Assembly: GCF_000447295.1 (NCBI RefSeq)
Contig: NZ_KE650771.1
Coordinates: forward strand, 2,681,145 to 2,745,144
Reading direction: 5' to 3'
Length of the DNA stretch: 64,000 bases
Source: Fischerella sp. PCC 9431
GTDB lineage: Bacteria > Cyanobacteriota > Cyanobacteriia > Cyanobacteriales > Nostocaceae
Shown: positions 44,946-54,770 of the stretch, in pieces
How positions within the stretch are numbered: position 1 is the first letter of the stretch
How the letters are laid out: the number at the start of each line of letters is the position of its first letter
Translations under genes and position numbers: made by a program
Notes under the pieces: model-generated
Told to the model about the DNA's origin: nothing
Database searches by the model: none
Seen by the model: only the letters and a program-made list of their open reading frames with translations

Positions 44946-46235
44946 CTATTTAATTTTTGATTGTTTCAAAAAATCTCCAATTAAATACAACGAACCACAT
45001 AAAACAACCAAATTTTCCTTCAACGAAAAAGCTACCTCTAACGCGGATGTGACATTTGGAAAACAATTACAAACCCTCAATTCTGGACAAATCTCATTAG
45101 CTAACTTTGCTAATTCGTCAGGATTCGCCGAACTATGATCAGGTACTGGTACTAAATACAACTGGTCATTTGGTCTGAGTAAAGCTTGAAAAATTTCCTG
45201 ATGGTCTTTTGTGGAAAGCATTCCCATCACCCAAGTTACGTTTATTTTGGATTGGGTATCAGTTTCTCTAGTCTTTAATAAAACATCATCTACATAATTT
45301 CGCAAAACTTGAGCAGCAGCTGGGTTATGAGCGCCATCAAGCAATAGTTTGTCATGCTTCCAAGTCATCCATTGCATTCGTCCCGGCCACTGGGTTTTAG
45401 CCATACCATTGATAATTGCTTGCTCGGAAATTTGCCAATTATTTTGTTGCAAAATCTCTAAAGCACATAAAGCTATGGCCGAGTTCGTCAACTGAATTTG
45501 TCCCTGTAGCGGTAGGGGATACTTGATTTTTTTAGAATCAAAAACTGATTGATATTCTACCCATTCTGAATCAATTTGATGTGCTGGTTGTGGTGTAAAC
45601 ATAGGACATTCTAGTTCTGCAATACGCGATCGCACAACTTGTTCTGCATCAGGTGGTAAGGAACCAATCACCACCGGACATCCTGGTTTAAGAATCCCCG
45701 CTTTTTCTCTAGCAATATCAGCAACGGTAGGGCCGAGTGTTTGCCAATGTTCGCGACTAATAGATGTAATAATAGTCACAAGAGGTTTTTCGCAAACGTT
45801 GGTAGCATCCAAGCGTCCTCCCAATCCAACTTCTACTACTGCGACATCAACTTTTTGTTGAGCGAAATATAACCAAGCTGCGGCGGTAATCACCTCAAAC
45901 TGAGTCGGTGGATCATCATTTGGGGAGATAGCAGCTTTAACTTCTAGCAATAATTCGCAAAATTCCTGAGAAGAAATTGGCTGTTGGTTAATACAAATAC
46001 GTTCTGTCCAATCAACTAAATGGGGAGATATGTAGCGTCCGGTGCGATATCCCGCCTCCGTAATCACCGAAGAAAGATAAGCACAAACAGAACCTTTGCC
46101 ATTAGTACCAGCAACGTGAATTACTGGTACTCGATGATGGGGATTACCAAGATTCGCCAACAATTTCTGGCTGGACTCAAGTCCCAACCGCACACCAAAA
46201 TGTTGGAAAGGTTTTAGTAGAGAGTTTATATCCAC
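44946..46235 (-). CDS. folC: Folylpolyglutamate synthase / dihydrofolate synthase
   Basis: 429 residues of the Mur ligase fold: ATP loop VIHVAGTNGKGSVCAYL, RYISPHLVDWTERI, FEVITAAAWLYFA, VVEVGLGGRLDATN, KAGILKPGCPVVIG, and DGAHNPAAAQVL. It adds glutamate to dihydropteroate and to folates. GTG at 46235 gives the usual length; the frame continues 15 codons to a TTG at 46280. psbY lies upstream on the same strand. Confidence 0.93.
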   Translation of the reverse strand: MDINSLLKPFQHFGVRLGLESSQKLLANLGNPHHRVPVIHVAGTNGKGSVCAYLSSVITEAGYRTGRYISPHLVDWTERICINQQPISSQEFCELLLEVKAAISPNDDPPTQFEVITAAAWLYFAQQKVDVAVVEVGLGGRLDATNVCEKPLVTIITSISREHWQTLGPTVADIAREKAGILKPGCPVVIGSLPPDAEQVVRSRIAELECPMFTPQPAHQIDSEWVEYQSVFDSKKIKYPLPLQGQIQLTNSAIALCALEILQQNNWQISEQAIINGMAKTQWPGRMQWMTWKHDKLLLDGAHNPAAAQVLRNYVDDVLLKTRETDTQSKINVTWVMGMLSTKDHQEIFQALLRPNDQLYLVPVPDHSSANPDELAKLANEICPELRVCNCFPNVTSALEVAFSLKENLVVLCGSLYLIGDFLKQSKIK

Positions 46236-46360
46236 AAGTTTTTTAAGGTTGATGGTTAGTAGTTGGTTGTAAGTAAACAAACAACTAATTTAAAACCATA
46301 AAACCGACTGCTCTAATAAAAAGAAACAGTCGGTATCATACTGTTGATATTGAGTATATT

Positions 46361-46486
46361 TTATGCTTCTCTATTCAAAAAGCTTTGTACTTGTCTTAAA
46401 GCAGCAGCACCGATGTTAAACAATGCCCAACCAGCCGCGATCGCAACTGGTGCCAACACGATAGCCACACGCATATCTAAGTCCAT
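46361..46486 (-). CDS. psbY: Photosystem II protein PsbY
   Basis: 41 residues, too short for most ORF filters: [20 protein letters not shown], then [20 protein letters not shown]. The pattern of a short N-terminus, one membrane helix containing PVxxAAGWAL.NI and a basic-amphipathic tail fits PsbY, a peripheral subunit near cytochrome b559. AGAGGA lies 10 bases before the ATG. It is free-standing between folC and the gamma-CA gene, as small photosystem genes often are. Confidence 0.85.
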   Translation of the reverse strand: MDLDMRVAIVLAPVAIAAGWALFNIGAAALRQVQSFLNREA

Positions 46487-46593
46487 ATCTAGTAGTCCTC
46501 TCTTAAGTCAACTTAAAGTATTGTCAACACTTCTCATTTTTTCATTTTTTAGCTGAAGTGGACAATTTTTCCCAACTATTATGTAAAGATTCG

Positions 46594-47121
46594 TTACAAA
46601 TTGCTAAAACCAATATCAGTCCCTTTTCCAGCATGGACTAAACCTAACTTTTTGTAACGTTCAGCGTGTTCGATCAGTTCTGCTGCTTGAGTGTCAGTGA
46701 CTTGACGCATCACCTTGGCAGGAGTCCCGACTACAAGAGATTGGGGTGGTACATCTTTGGTTACGACTGCACCCGCTCCAACTATGCTCCCAGCGCCAAC
46801 TCTTACCCCATCTAAAATCACTGCTCCAATTCCAATCAAACTACCACGTTCAATGTAGGCAGAATGTACCACAGCCCGATGCCCTACGGTAACATGGTCT
46901 TCTAAGATTGTAGGCTTACCCGGATCACCGTGTAGAATTGCTCCATCTTGAATGTTTGTGCATTCGCCAATTTCAATACGTTCTACATCTCCCCTAATAA
47001 CTGCTCCATACCAAATGCTAACCCCGGCGGCTATATTCACTAAACCGATCACAACAGCATTAGGTGCAACGAAAGCAGCTTGAGAAATATCAGGAGAAGA
47101 CCAATAGAAAGTGTTAGACAC
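46594..47121 (-). CDS. Gamma carbonic anhydrase family protein
   Basis: 175 residues of left-handed beta-helix hexapeptides: VSIWYGAVIRGDVERIEI, TNIQDGAILHGDPGKPT, VGHRAVVHSAYIERGSLIGI, GAVVTKDVPPQSLVVGTPAK. The three metal-site histidines (ILHGD, VGHRAVVH) are present. Homologues act as carbonic anhydrases or as inactive scaffold or transferase proteins, so activity is uncertain. Start is a GTG at 47121. It is distinct from the CA domain of CcmM in this window. Confidence 0.88.
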   Translation of the reverse strand: MSNTFYWSSPDISQAAFVAPNAVVIGLVNIAAGVSIWYGAVIRGDVERIEIGECTNIQDGAILHGDPGKPTILEDHVTVGHRAVVHSAYIERGSLIGIGAVILDGVRVGAGSIVGAGAVVTKDVPPQSLVVGTPAKVMRQVTDTQAAELIEHAERYKKLGLVHAGKGTDIGFSNL

Positions 47122-47323
47122 GATAGAATATGAATATGAATATGGTACTCAGGAACACTGGACAAATTCCAACTTTGGAAACTGGTTGCAAAACCAGAAT
47201 ATCACGGCTTCGAGCCTGTTCGCTGAGGCAGCAGTCAGTAGATATCCTTATCATGTGGCGCAGAAGTGTAACAAAAACCCACGTCACTGGTGAAGACAAA
47301 ACTATTCTTCTTATACGCACTTC

Positions 47324-47836
47324 ATGATGAATCCAGGCTTGCAGTACCCTATATTTGGCCCCGATATCCAGTGTCCCCACTGCCGACAGACAATTCCGGC
47401 ACTGACACTGACAGATACTTATCTGTGTCCCCGTCATGGCGCGTTTGAAGCCAACCCGAAAACAGAAGAGTTGATTCATTTACAATCAGGGCGTCATTGG
47501 CGCAGGTGGAACGGAGAATGGTATCGACAACATACCCATCCCGATGGCATTCGATTTGAAATTCACGAAGCCTTAGATAAGTTATATACACAAGGTTATC
47601 GAGCAACACGAGTGATTATCGCTCGCCGCTATCAGGAGTTGATGAGTGGGTATTTAGAACGTAGTACTCCTTGGCGGGGAGGACAATCTGAAGGAACTTC
47701 AGCGCGACTATATGGTTTGCCAGTAGAGTTTAGCCCTGATTCCACAGATGAACCCTGTTGGGAAGTAATTAATTTTGATTTGGAAAAAGAACCTGGTGTG
47801 CCTGTGCGCTACCCTTATTTTCGATTATTTGAATAA
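47324..47836 (+). CDS. TIGR02652-type cyanobacterial conserved protein
   Basis: 170 residues. An N-terminal zinc-ribbon-like motif (IQCPHCRQTIPAL ... YLCPRHGAFEANP) is followed by HWRRWNGEWYRQHTHPDGIR and a helical section (ALDKLYTQGYRATRVIIARR). The end is WEVINFDLEKEPGVPVRYPY. I recognise it as a cyanobacteria-restricted family of unknown function. Two ATGs in tandem (47324, 47327) mark the start. The zinc ribbon hints at nucleic-acid or protein binding (inference). Confidence 0.75.
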   Translation: MMNPGLQYPIFGPDIQCPHCRQTIPALTLTDTYLCPRHGAFEANPKTEELIHLQSGRHWRRWNGEWYRQHTHPDGIRFEIHEALDKLYTQGYRATRVIIARRYQELMSGYLERSTPWRGGQSEGTSARLYGLPVEFSPDSTDEPCWEVINFDLEKEPGVPVRYPYFRLFE

Positions 47837-47845
47837 TATTTATTA

Positions 47846-47873
47846 GTACAGACGCGATAAATCGCGTCTGTAC
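47846..47873. repeat. 28-nt palindromic repeat (GACGCGAT family)
   Basis: GTACAGACGCGAT and ATCGCGTCTGTAC around an AA loop form a perfect 13-bp stem. It ends two bases before the ATG of the next gene. Confidence 0.85.
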
Positions 47874-47874
47874 A

Positions 47875-48345
47875 ATGCCCAATGAAAAAATTATGCACCA
47901 CGCTTCTATTCGGACCGCCAATATTTATAAAGCGATCGCCTTCTACGAACAACTGGGGTTTACAGTTTGTGAACGCTTCACCACAGGTTATACCCTTGCT
48001 TGTTGGATGGAAGGACTAAGCGGCAGAATAGAGCTGATTCAAATACCCGAACCAAAACCAGCACCAGATGCATTTGCTGATGAACATTATGTCGGCTACT
48101 ATCACTTGTCTTTTGATCTGACTGAACTCACGCCAGATTTACCTAGCTATTTGGCAAAACTAAAAGAATCCTTTGCTGTGGCTGCACAAGATCAACCAGA
48201 GTCTTTACAACCACTAAAGATTTTATTAGAACCAACACAACAACAAATAGGCGATCGCATTTATGAAGTCGCTTTTATTGCCGATGCTGACGGCTTACCC
48301 TTGGAATTAATTCGAGTTTTAGCAACATTAGGGGATAGGGAATAG
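47875..48345 (+). CDS. VOC/glyoxalase-family protein
   Basis: 156 residues. One vicinal-oxygen-chelate domain: HHASIRTANIYKAIAFYEQL then GFTVCERF, GYTLACWMEGLSGRIEL, YVGYYHLSFDLTEL, VAFIADADGLPLELIRV. Metal-binding candidates are His in MHHASIRT and HLSFD and Glu in LPLELI. Substrate unknown. The ATG at 47875 abuts a 28-nt palindrome; the ATG at 47893 (MHHASIRT) is closer to the domain edge and may be the true start. A heptamer array begins at the stop codon. Confidence 0.8.
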   Translation: MPNEKIMHHASIRTANIYKAIAFYEQLGFTVCERFTTGYTLACWMEGLSGRIELIQIPEPKPAPDAFADEHYVGYYHLSFDLTELTPDLPSYLAKLKESFAVAAQDQPESLQPLKILLEPTQQQIGDRIYEVAFIADADGLPLELIRVLATLGDRE

Positions 48346-48372
48346 GGGATAGGGGATAGGGAATCAGGGACA
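48336..48372. repeat. GGGGATAGGGAATA short tandem repeats
   Basis: GGGGATA/GGGAATA units at the 3' end of the VOC gene, running a few bases into its stop region. Confidence 0.7.
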
Positions 48373-48606
48373 AGGGAGACAACTTAATCAGTTATCAAAT
48401 TGAACTGGTCACTGTTGACTGTTAACTGTTAACTGATTCATCCCCGATCCCAAAAAATTAATCCTCAGCTAGTTGTTATTTTATTGCTTTCTCAGTAGAA
48501 TATTCTTTTTCTGTAGTGTTGCTGAGGTAACAAAATCCCTAGCAGTAATACACTATAGTCATAGAAAAATTCTGTAATTTAATTTACAGAGATATCAAGC
48601 AAATAC

Positions 48607-51462
48607 ATGTCTGTGTTTAAAAAGTTGCATAGATATCGTTTTTCAATTATTGTGTTAACTCTCTGGTTAATCGCGGTTTTGCTACTGAGTGATGGATCGG
48701 CAACCAGTCATACGAACACAACTTATAGTATAGTAAAAATACGCAATTCAAAAGCAATAAAAGAACCACGCAAAACTTACGTGACAGAGAAAGTTTACCA
48801 AACAGTACTGGAAAATGGTCTGATTGTGCTGACCAAGGAAGTTCATTCAGCACCGGTGGTATCTGTACAGGTATGGTATGAAGTTGGCTCTCGCAACGAA
48901 CAAGCAGGTGTAAATGGTATCGCTCATCAATTAGAACACATGATGTTCAAAGGCACAAAAGATCGTCCGGTTCAATTTGGACGTTTGTTTAGTGCTTTAG
49001 GTAGCGACTCCAACGCTTTCACTAGTTATGATCAGACTGCATACTATGGCACCGCAGAACGTGATAAGCTCAATGCCCTGCTGATGTTAGAAGCAGACAG
49101 AATGCAAAATGCTGTGATTGATGCAGAGAAATTAGCAAGTGAAAAGCGGGTGGTAATTTCTGAGTTACAAGGTTACGAAAATAGCCCAGAATATCGCCTG
49201 AATCGTGCGGTGTTACAAAAAGTATTTCCGGAACATCCTTATGGCTTACCTGTGGGTGGCACTAAAGCTGATGTTGAGAAATTTAAAGTTAAACAGGTAC
49301 AAGAATACTACCGTAAATTCTACAGACCCGACAATGCGGTTTTGGTAATTGTCGGTGATTTCGATACAGCTAAAACTCTCAAAGTAGTTAAAGATATATT
49401 TGGGAAAATCCAGAAAAATCAAGACTCAAATGTCAATAGTAGAGACGCGATTAATCGCTTCTCTACAAGCGTCAAAAGTCAAGAACTGATAGTCAATAGT
49501 CAAAAAGTTTCCCACTCTCCCATCGTCTTGCGTGAACCGGGAGCAAATGCATTATTACATACGATATATCCTTTACCAGATGCGAATCATCCTGATATTC
49601 CAGCATTAGATGTGATGGATTATATCTTGACCGAGGGACGAAATTCTCGCTTGGAGCAGGCATTGGTAGAATCTGGGATGGCAACTGATGTCACAGGTTC
49701 CATTGTGAGTTTACGGGAAGGTGGTTGGTATGAATTATCTGTGACTGCTACACCTGGTGAAAACTTGAAAAAAATTGATGCAGTCATGCAAAAGGCGATC
49801 GCAACTCTGACTTCACAAAAAGCAAAAGTAGAAGAGGTAAATCGCGCCAAAGCCCAGTTAGAAGCTTCTGTAGTTTTGAATAACCGTGATATTACCAGTC
49901 AAGCAATGCAACTTGGTAACGATCAAACTACAGCTAGTGATTATCACTATACAGAACGCTATCTAGCCGCTGTCCGTCGGGTAACTGCTACGGATGTGCA
50001 ACGTGTTGCAAATAAATACTTAAAACCAAAATTACGCTCATTTGGCTTTTTTGAACCAACTCAAATCCAGGCATCACAAAAGAGTGATGGAAAATCACAC
50101 TCCACACTTATAACTGAAAATTTCTCAGATAATACACCTAAAGTAGCTACAGAGGTAATGAAATATTTACCACCTGTAGATCTGACAACACATCCCACTA
50201 ACCTGACTTTACCAGAGCAATTCAAATTATCTAATGGCATTGAGGTATTGCTGTTACCAGACAACAGTACTCCCACAATAACTTTAAGTGGCTATATTAA
50301 AGCTGGTAATGAATTTGACCCAGAAGATAAAGTCGGGCTAGCATCTCTGGTTGCAGATAACTTGATGAACGGGACTAAAACCAGAGATGTGCTGGCGATC
50401 GCTAAAACTTTGGATGAACGTGGCGCTAGTTTAGATTTTGAATCTTATCGTGAAGGTACAGAAATTCAGGGTAGCGCCTTGGCAGGAGACTTGCCTATTG
50501 TCCTGCATGTTTTAGCAGATGTGATCAAAAATCCGACTTTTCCAGCTAAAGAATTAGAACTGACTCGACAACAAGCATTAACAGACCTGAAAGAGGAATT
50601 AGACGATCCTACAGAAGTTGCTAAAAGAACATTTGTGCAATCTGTGTATCCAAAAACCCATCCACTACACAAATTTGCGACACCAAAAACTTTGCAGCGC
50701 ATTCGCCGACAAGATTTAATTGCTTTTAAAACACAGCACTACCGTCCAGATACAACAGTCCTAGCATTGGTAGGAGATTTTGATCCTAAGAATGTGCGAT
50801 CGCTTATTGAAACTGAATTTGGTAACTGGAAAGTTAGCGGTCAAGCTCCAACAATAGAATATCCTGTAGTATCAATGCCTGACAAAATTGTGCGTCTCAA
50901 TTCAGTATTACCAGGTAAAACTCAAGCAGTTACTTACATGGGTAACACAGGAATTAACCGCAAAGACCAGCGTTATTACGCAGCTTTAGTGTTAAATCAG
51001 ATATTGGGTGGTGATACTTTATCCAGTAGACTGGGGGCAGAAATACGCGATCGCCAAGGTCTGACTTACGGAATTTATAGCACTTTCCAAGTTGGTCAAA
51101 ACATTGGTATCTTTCTGATTGAAATGCAAACAGCACCTGAAGATAGCACACGTGCCATCAACAGTACCCGCCGACTACTAGAAGAAATTCATCAGCAAGG
51201 TGTCACTTCTGAGGAATTGGAAACAGCAAAGCGCACCTTGATCAGTAACTACAATGTTTCACTTGCCAACCCAGACGAATTATCATACAAAATTTTAATG
51301 AACAAGGTGTACGGATTGGATAAAAAAGAATTGCACTCTTTTGTAAGTAAAATTGCATCAGTCAGCCTTGAGCAAGTCAATCAAGCAGGTCGTGAGTTAC
51401 TTCATCCAGATAAAATTGTTGTTGTGACTGCTGGACCAACGGTAGTAGCAGAGAGTCGTTAG
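48607..51462 (+). CDS. M16 family zinc metalloprotease, duplicated domains
   Basis: 951 residues. A membrane anchor or signal (~12-30) precedes an M16 repeat with the inverted zinc motif HQLEH at 107-111 and Glu downstream (SELQGYENSPEYRLN). The second repeat (~515-930) lacks the zinc motif, as in two-domain pitrilysin/PqqL proteases, and keeps the RxxY-like LGAEIRDRQGLTYGIYS. It probably degrades peptides in the periplasm. Residues ~270-303 (NVNSRDAINRFSTSVK...) are a linker translated from a palindromic repeat at 49439-49466 and flanking short repeats; the frame stays open. Confidence 0.9.
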   Translation: MSVFKKLHRYRFSIIVLTLWLIAVLLLSDGSATSHTNTTYSIVKIRNSKAIKEPRKTYVTEKVYQTVLENGLIVLTKEVHSAPVVSVQVWYEVGSRNEQAGVNGIAHQLEHMMFKGTKDRPVQFGRLFSALGSDSNAFTSYDQTAYYGTAERDKLNALLMLEADRMQNAVIDAEKLASEKRVVISELQGYENSPEYRLNRAVLQKVFPEHPYGLPVGGTKADVEKFKVKQVQEYYRKFYRPDNAVLVIVGDFDTAKTLKVVKDIFGKIQKNQDSNVNSRDAINRFSTSVKSQELIVNSQKVSHSPIVLREPGANALLHTIYPLPDANHPDIPALDVMDYILTEGRNSRLEQALVESGMATDVTGSIVSLREGGWYELSVTATPGENLKKIDAVMQKAIATLTSQKAKVEEVNRAKAQLEASVVLNNRDITSQAMQLGNDQTTASDYHYTERYLAAVRRVTATDVQRVANKYLKPKLRSFGFFEPTQIQASQKSDGKSHSTLITENFSDNTPKVATEVMKYLPPVDLTTHPTNLTLPEQFKLSNGIEVLLLPDNSTPTITLSGYIKAGNEFDPEDKVGLASLVADNLMNGTKTRDVLAIAKTLDERGASLDFESYREGTEIQGSALAGDLPIVLHVLADVIKNPTFPAKELELTRQQALTDLKEELDDPTEVAKRTFVQSVYPKTHPLHKFATPKTLQRIRRQDLIAFKTQHYRPDTTVLALVGDFDPKNVRSLIETEFGNWKVSGQAPTIEYPVVSMPDKIVRLNSVLPGKTQAVTYMGNTGINRKDQRYYAALVLNQILGGDTLSSRLGAEIRDRQGLTYGIYSTFQVGQNIGIFLIEMQTAPEDSTRAINSTRRLLEEIHQQGVTSEELETAKRTLISNYNVSLANPDELSYKILMNKVYGLDKKELHSFVSKIASVSLEQVNQAGRELLHPDKIVVVTAGPTVVAESR
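49439..49466. repeat. 28-nt palindromic repeat inside the M16 protease gene
   Basis: GTAGAGACGCGAT / ATCGCTTCTCTAC around TA, 12 of 13 pairs. Same family and length as the intergenic copy at 47846-47873. It is flanked by GTCAATAGT short repeats and keeps the reading frame. Confidence 0.85.
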
Positions 51463-51523
51463 TCAATGGGCATTGGGCATTGGGCATTGGAATTGGAAAT
51501 AATCAGCAAATGACAAATAACAA

Positions 51524-51994
51524 ATGACAAAAAAATTCTTAGAAGTTTTACAACATATAGGCTTTGTAATTGTTATCTTCCTGAGTTTCACAATCTTGAT
51601 TTCTACTCCAGTGGAAGCAGCAAGCTTATCTGGAGATTTACTGAAGCAGCCGCCTACGGAAATTACAGTTAGCCTTGGTAATTCTGCTAACGAACTGAAG
51701 TATGAACCAAATCATCTAGAATTTTTGGCAGGTAAACGATACAAACTTAAGCTAATCAATCCTAGCAATCAAAAGCATTACTTTACTGCCAAGAATTTTG
51801 CTGATGGAATTTGGACACAAAAAGTCGAAGCTGGCAAAGTGGAGGTAAAAGGAGCCATTCATGAAGTGGAACTCAAGCCAGGCGCTGAGGCTGAGTGGGT
51901 ATTTGTACCACTTAAACCTGGTAAGTATAGCTTACATTGTCCCATCCCAGGACATACTGAAGCTGGGATGACAGGAGATATTGTGATTCAGTGA
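51524..51994 (+). CDS. Secreted cupredoxin-domain protein
   Basis: 156 residues. A signal peptide (~1-32, ending VEAA) precedes a single cupredoxin fold (~45-156). Type-1 copper ligands are visible: His in KHYFTAKNF, then Cys, His and Met in LHCPIPGHTEAGMTG. This spacing differs from plastocyanin PetE, so it is not that carrier; it resembles azurin- or nitrous-oxide-reductase-like domains. It probably transfers electrons or binds copper in the periplasm or lumen. A STRR word (GGGCATTGGGCATT) separates it from the protease gene. Confidence 0.85.
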   Translation: MTKKFLEVLQHIGFVIVIFLSFTILISTPVEAASLSGDLLKQPPTEITVSLGNSANELKYEPNHLEFLAGKRYKLKLINPSNQKHYFTAKNFADGIWTQKVEAGKVEVKGAIHEVELKPGAEAEWVFVPLKPGKYSLHCPIPGHTEAGMTGDIVIQ

Positions 51995-52259
51995 ACAGTT
52001 ATCAGTTATCAGTTATCACTGAAGAAGAGTCACAATCAAAAATTTTCACTACAAAGCATAAAAATATAAATCCTCCTACACCCCCACACCCATTTTCAAA
52101 TTAAAAGGTAAAAATACGTTAACTTAAATATAGATATTATTTCTCAACTAGCCTCAGTCGCTTGTACAGTAGTTACTAGTTGTTTCAAACAATAAACAAC
52201 GAACAACGAACAACTAAAAACGAAAAAGGCAGCAAGGCGCAAATAACTACTTATTCCCC

Positions 52260-53087
52260 ATGAACATTCTAAGTAACCTGCTTTCTCAACCAACTCAAAA
52301 TAACCGTCCCAAAAGACAACGCAGAGGTATTGAAATTAAGTCGCCACGTGAAATTGAAATTATGCGGCAATCAGCTAAAATTGTGGCAACTGTACTGAAG
52401 GAAATTTCTGAGTTGGTACAGCCAGGAATGACCACTGCTGACTTAGATGCTTATGCGGAAAAACGCATTCGAGAAATGGGTGCTACACCTAGCTTCAAAG
52501 GTTATCATGGTTTTCCTGGTTCTATTTGCTCCAGTATTAATAATGAAGTTGTGCATGGTATTCCCAATAAAAAGAAAGTCATTCGGGCTGGGGATGTTTT
52601 AAAAGTAGATACAGGAGCTTATTACGAAGGTTTTCATGGTGACTCTTGTATTACCATTGCTGTAGGTGAAGTTACTTCCGAAGCTGCAAGATTGATTCGT
52701 GTCGCCGAAGAAGCACTTTATAAAGGTATCGAACAGGTAAAAGCCGGAAATTACCTGATGGATATTGCAGGTGCAATTGAAGATCATGTCAAAGCTAACA
52801 AATTAACCGTAGTTGAAGATTTTACCGGGCATGGTGTCGGTCGTAATCTCCACGAAGAACCATCTGTGTTCAACTTCCGTACTCACGATATGCCTAATGT
52901 CAAGCTACGTCCAGGAATGACCCTGGCGATTGAGCCTATTTTAAATGCCGGCTCTAAGTATACACGGATACTAGCAGATCGTTGGACAGCTGTGACCGTG
53001 GATAATGCTCTGTCAGCTCAATTTGAGCATACTGTGTTGGTGACGGAAACAGGCTACGAAATTTTGACCGATCGCTCTCTGGTGTAA
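52260..53087 (+). CDS. map: Methionine aminopeptidase, type I
   Basis: 275 residues: [51 protein letters not shown] (two metal Asp), [17 protein letters not shown] (His), [11 protein letters not shown] (Glu) and [13 protein letters not shown] (Glu). It removes the initiator Met from nascent proteins. A ~22-residue N-terminal extension ([19 protein letters not shown]) precedes the catalytic domain. A strong hairpin terminator follows at 53124. Confidence 0.96.
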   Translation: MNILSNLLSQPTQNNRPKRQRRGIEIKSPREIEIMRQSAKIVATVLKEISELVQPGMTTADLDAYAEKRIREMGATPSFKGYHGFPGSICSSINNEVVHGIPNKKKVIRAGDVLKVDTGAYYEGFHGDSCITIAVGEVTSEAARLIRVAEEALYKGIEQVKAGNYLMDIAGAIEDHVKANKLTVVEDFTGHGVGRNLHEEPSVFNFRTHDMPNVKLRPGMTLAIEPILNAGSKYTRILADRWTAVTVDNALSAQFEHTVLVTETGYEILTDRSLV

Positions 53088-53123
53088 TTGTTACTCTAGC
53101 ACTTCAAAATAGTAAGTATTATC

Positions 53124-53162
53124 AAAAGAGGCAGAGTTTTCTATAAAAAACTTGCCTCTTTT
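53124..53162. terminator. Bidirectional hairpin terminator between map and capA
   Basis: AAAAGAGGCA (53124-53133) pairs with TGCCTCTTTT (53153-53162), followed by TTAATTTTT on the plus strand and preceded by A-rich sequence. It suits both map and the convergent capA-like gene. Confidence 0.8.
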
Positions 53163-53242
53163 AATTTTTATCTCTTCGCCTATCTCATAAGCTTTTCAGG
53201 CTAATTTGTCGCCCCGTCAGAATTAATAGTGACTAATTACTA

Positions 53243-54397
53243 TTAATTTATAACAGTGATTTCTCCTTTTTTATTAATCTTAACAGGTGTATTAGGAAAA
53301 TCATTGGCAATCAGATAACGGACAAGTTTGACGGTTCGCAATTCCTTATCAATATAGGGGATTCCTTGGCGATTCATATGTACAGGAATAATTTTTCCTC
53401 CCATTAAATCCCCCTGAGAATTTAACTTTACTTCTAAAATCATTGAGTAGCCAGTCTCATTTCTAGTAGATAAAGTTCGGTATCCTAAAAAATTTCCTAA
53501 AGAGTAAGCAATCAATTTACCTTTATAAATCTCTATGGCTCTAGGGACATGGGGACCATGACCAAGAATTAAATCTGCTCCTGCATCAATCATTGTGCGA
53601 GCAAACTTGACCACGTTACCTCGATTTTCTCCGTAGAAAGTCTCGGTCTGATTTTTCACTCGTAGTGCTTTTGTTCCCTCTGCTCCTGCGTGCATTGATA
53701 CAATCACTATATCGGCACGTTTTTTAGCTTGTTGTACCAGATTTTTGGCTGTTTTAATATCGTGAATAGAGTTGTAACGTTCATAGGGCGCAAACCCGAT
53801 CATTGCTACTGGAATATTTTTAGCTTGCAGTAAAAGTATTTGATTTTTATGACCTAGTGTTTCGATTCCAACAGCAGAGAGATTCTTAATTGTATCTGCA
53901 AACCCCACTAAACCAAAATCCATAGCATGATTGTTCGCGATATTGAATACATCAAAACCAACATCAGCAAACAATTGAGCATAGGAAGGTGGAGAACGAA
54001 ACGCAAACATCTGTCCACGACTGATGTCTTTGGTAGTATATGGATAATTAGTTAAGCTGGTTTCAAAATTACCAAACAAAATATCAGCTTTTTTTAAGTG
54101 CGCTCTTACCGACTTTGGGATTAATTGGTTACGATCGCGCGCCAATCTATAGTTAGGAAAATTCGTACCAGGAATAACATCCCCAACTGCTTGAATAGTA
54201 ATAGTGTCTGTGTAGCTAGGCTCTTTGATCAGTGGAGGTGAATTCGGTTCTGGGAGATATTCATTAGGTAGGTTGTTTGTATCTGTGGCTTGCGATCGCT
54301 TAGAACGAATACCCAATCCAATACCAATTCCTACACAAAAACATACACTAATGAAAGCCAAAGAAAGCAGTTTTGCCCCTGATCGTGGATTAGCCAT
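53243..54397 (-). CDS. CapA family protein (metallophosphatase-like fold)
   Basis: 384 residues. An N-terminal helix (~10-28) acts as anchor or signal. The CapA domain has TIQAVGDVIPG, ADILFGNFETSL, FDVFNIANNHAMDFG, IVIVSMHAGAEG, DLILGHGPHVPRAIE and LIAYSLGNFLGY. CapA proteins take part in poly-gamma-glutamate export or capsule work, but cyanobacterial members are mostly uncharacterised. ATG at 54397 has GAGGAA upstream; the frame extends to a GTG at 54412. It converges on map. Confidence 0.85.
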   Translation of the reverse strand: MANPRSGAKLLSLAFISVCFCVGIGIGLGIRSKRSQATDTNNLPNEYLPEPNSPPLIKEPSYTDTITIQAVGDVIPGTNFPNYRLARDRNQLIPKSVRAHLKKADILFGNFETSLTNYPYTTKDISRGQMFAFRSPPSYAQLFADVGFDVFNIANNHAMDFGLVGFADTIKNLSAVGIETLGHKNQILLLQAKNIPVAMIGFAPYERYNSIHDIKTAKNLVQQAKKRADIVIVSMHAGAEGTKALRVKNQTETFYGENRGNVVKFARTMIDAGADLILGHGPHVPRAIEIYKGKLIAYSLGNFLGYRTLSTRNETGYSMILEVKLNSQGDLMGGKIIPVHMNRQGIPYIDKELRTVKLVRYLIANDFPNTPVKINKKGEITVIN

Positions 54398-54770
54398 ATT
54401 CGCATTCCTCACACTTTGAGATTAGTCTAATCGATCAGTGAATGCAATCAGTACAGATTCTGCTGTGGTTTTCACACATTTGAGAGTTGAGGTTGGCGAT
54501 CGCACTGGACTTCTTACAGAAGTCGGGAACAGGGAACGGGGAAAAGGGAACAGGAAACAGTAAAATAAATAACTTTAGTTGTGGGTAGAAAGCCCGTTTT
54601 AAACAAAGAATTGTTTTGAGAGGCAAAGCCCGAAAAACAAAGCGTCCTTGTCTTGAAAAGCTCAGATCGCCGGAAGCCGGCGCTCCGACTTTTCGCTGTT
54701 TCAATCCCATTCTTTTAAGGATGGGTTCACTGTTGCCTGTTCCCTCTTCCCTGTTCCCTTTGAATGTTTG

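Noticed and set aside
51524..51994. Plastocyanin PetE
   Set aside because: The copper-loop spacing (Cys, His and Met in HCPIPGHTEAGM) and the N-terminal sequence do not match PetE; called only as a cupredoxin-domain protein.
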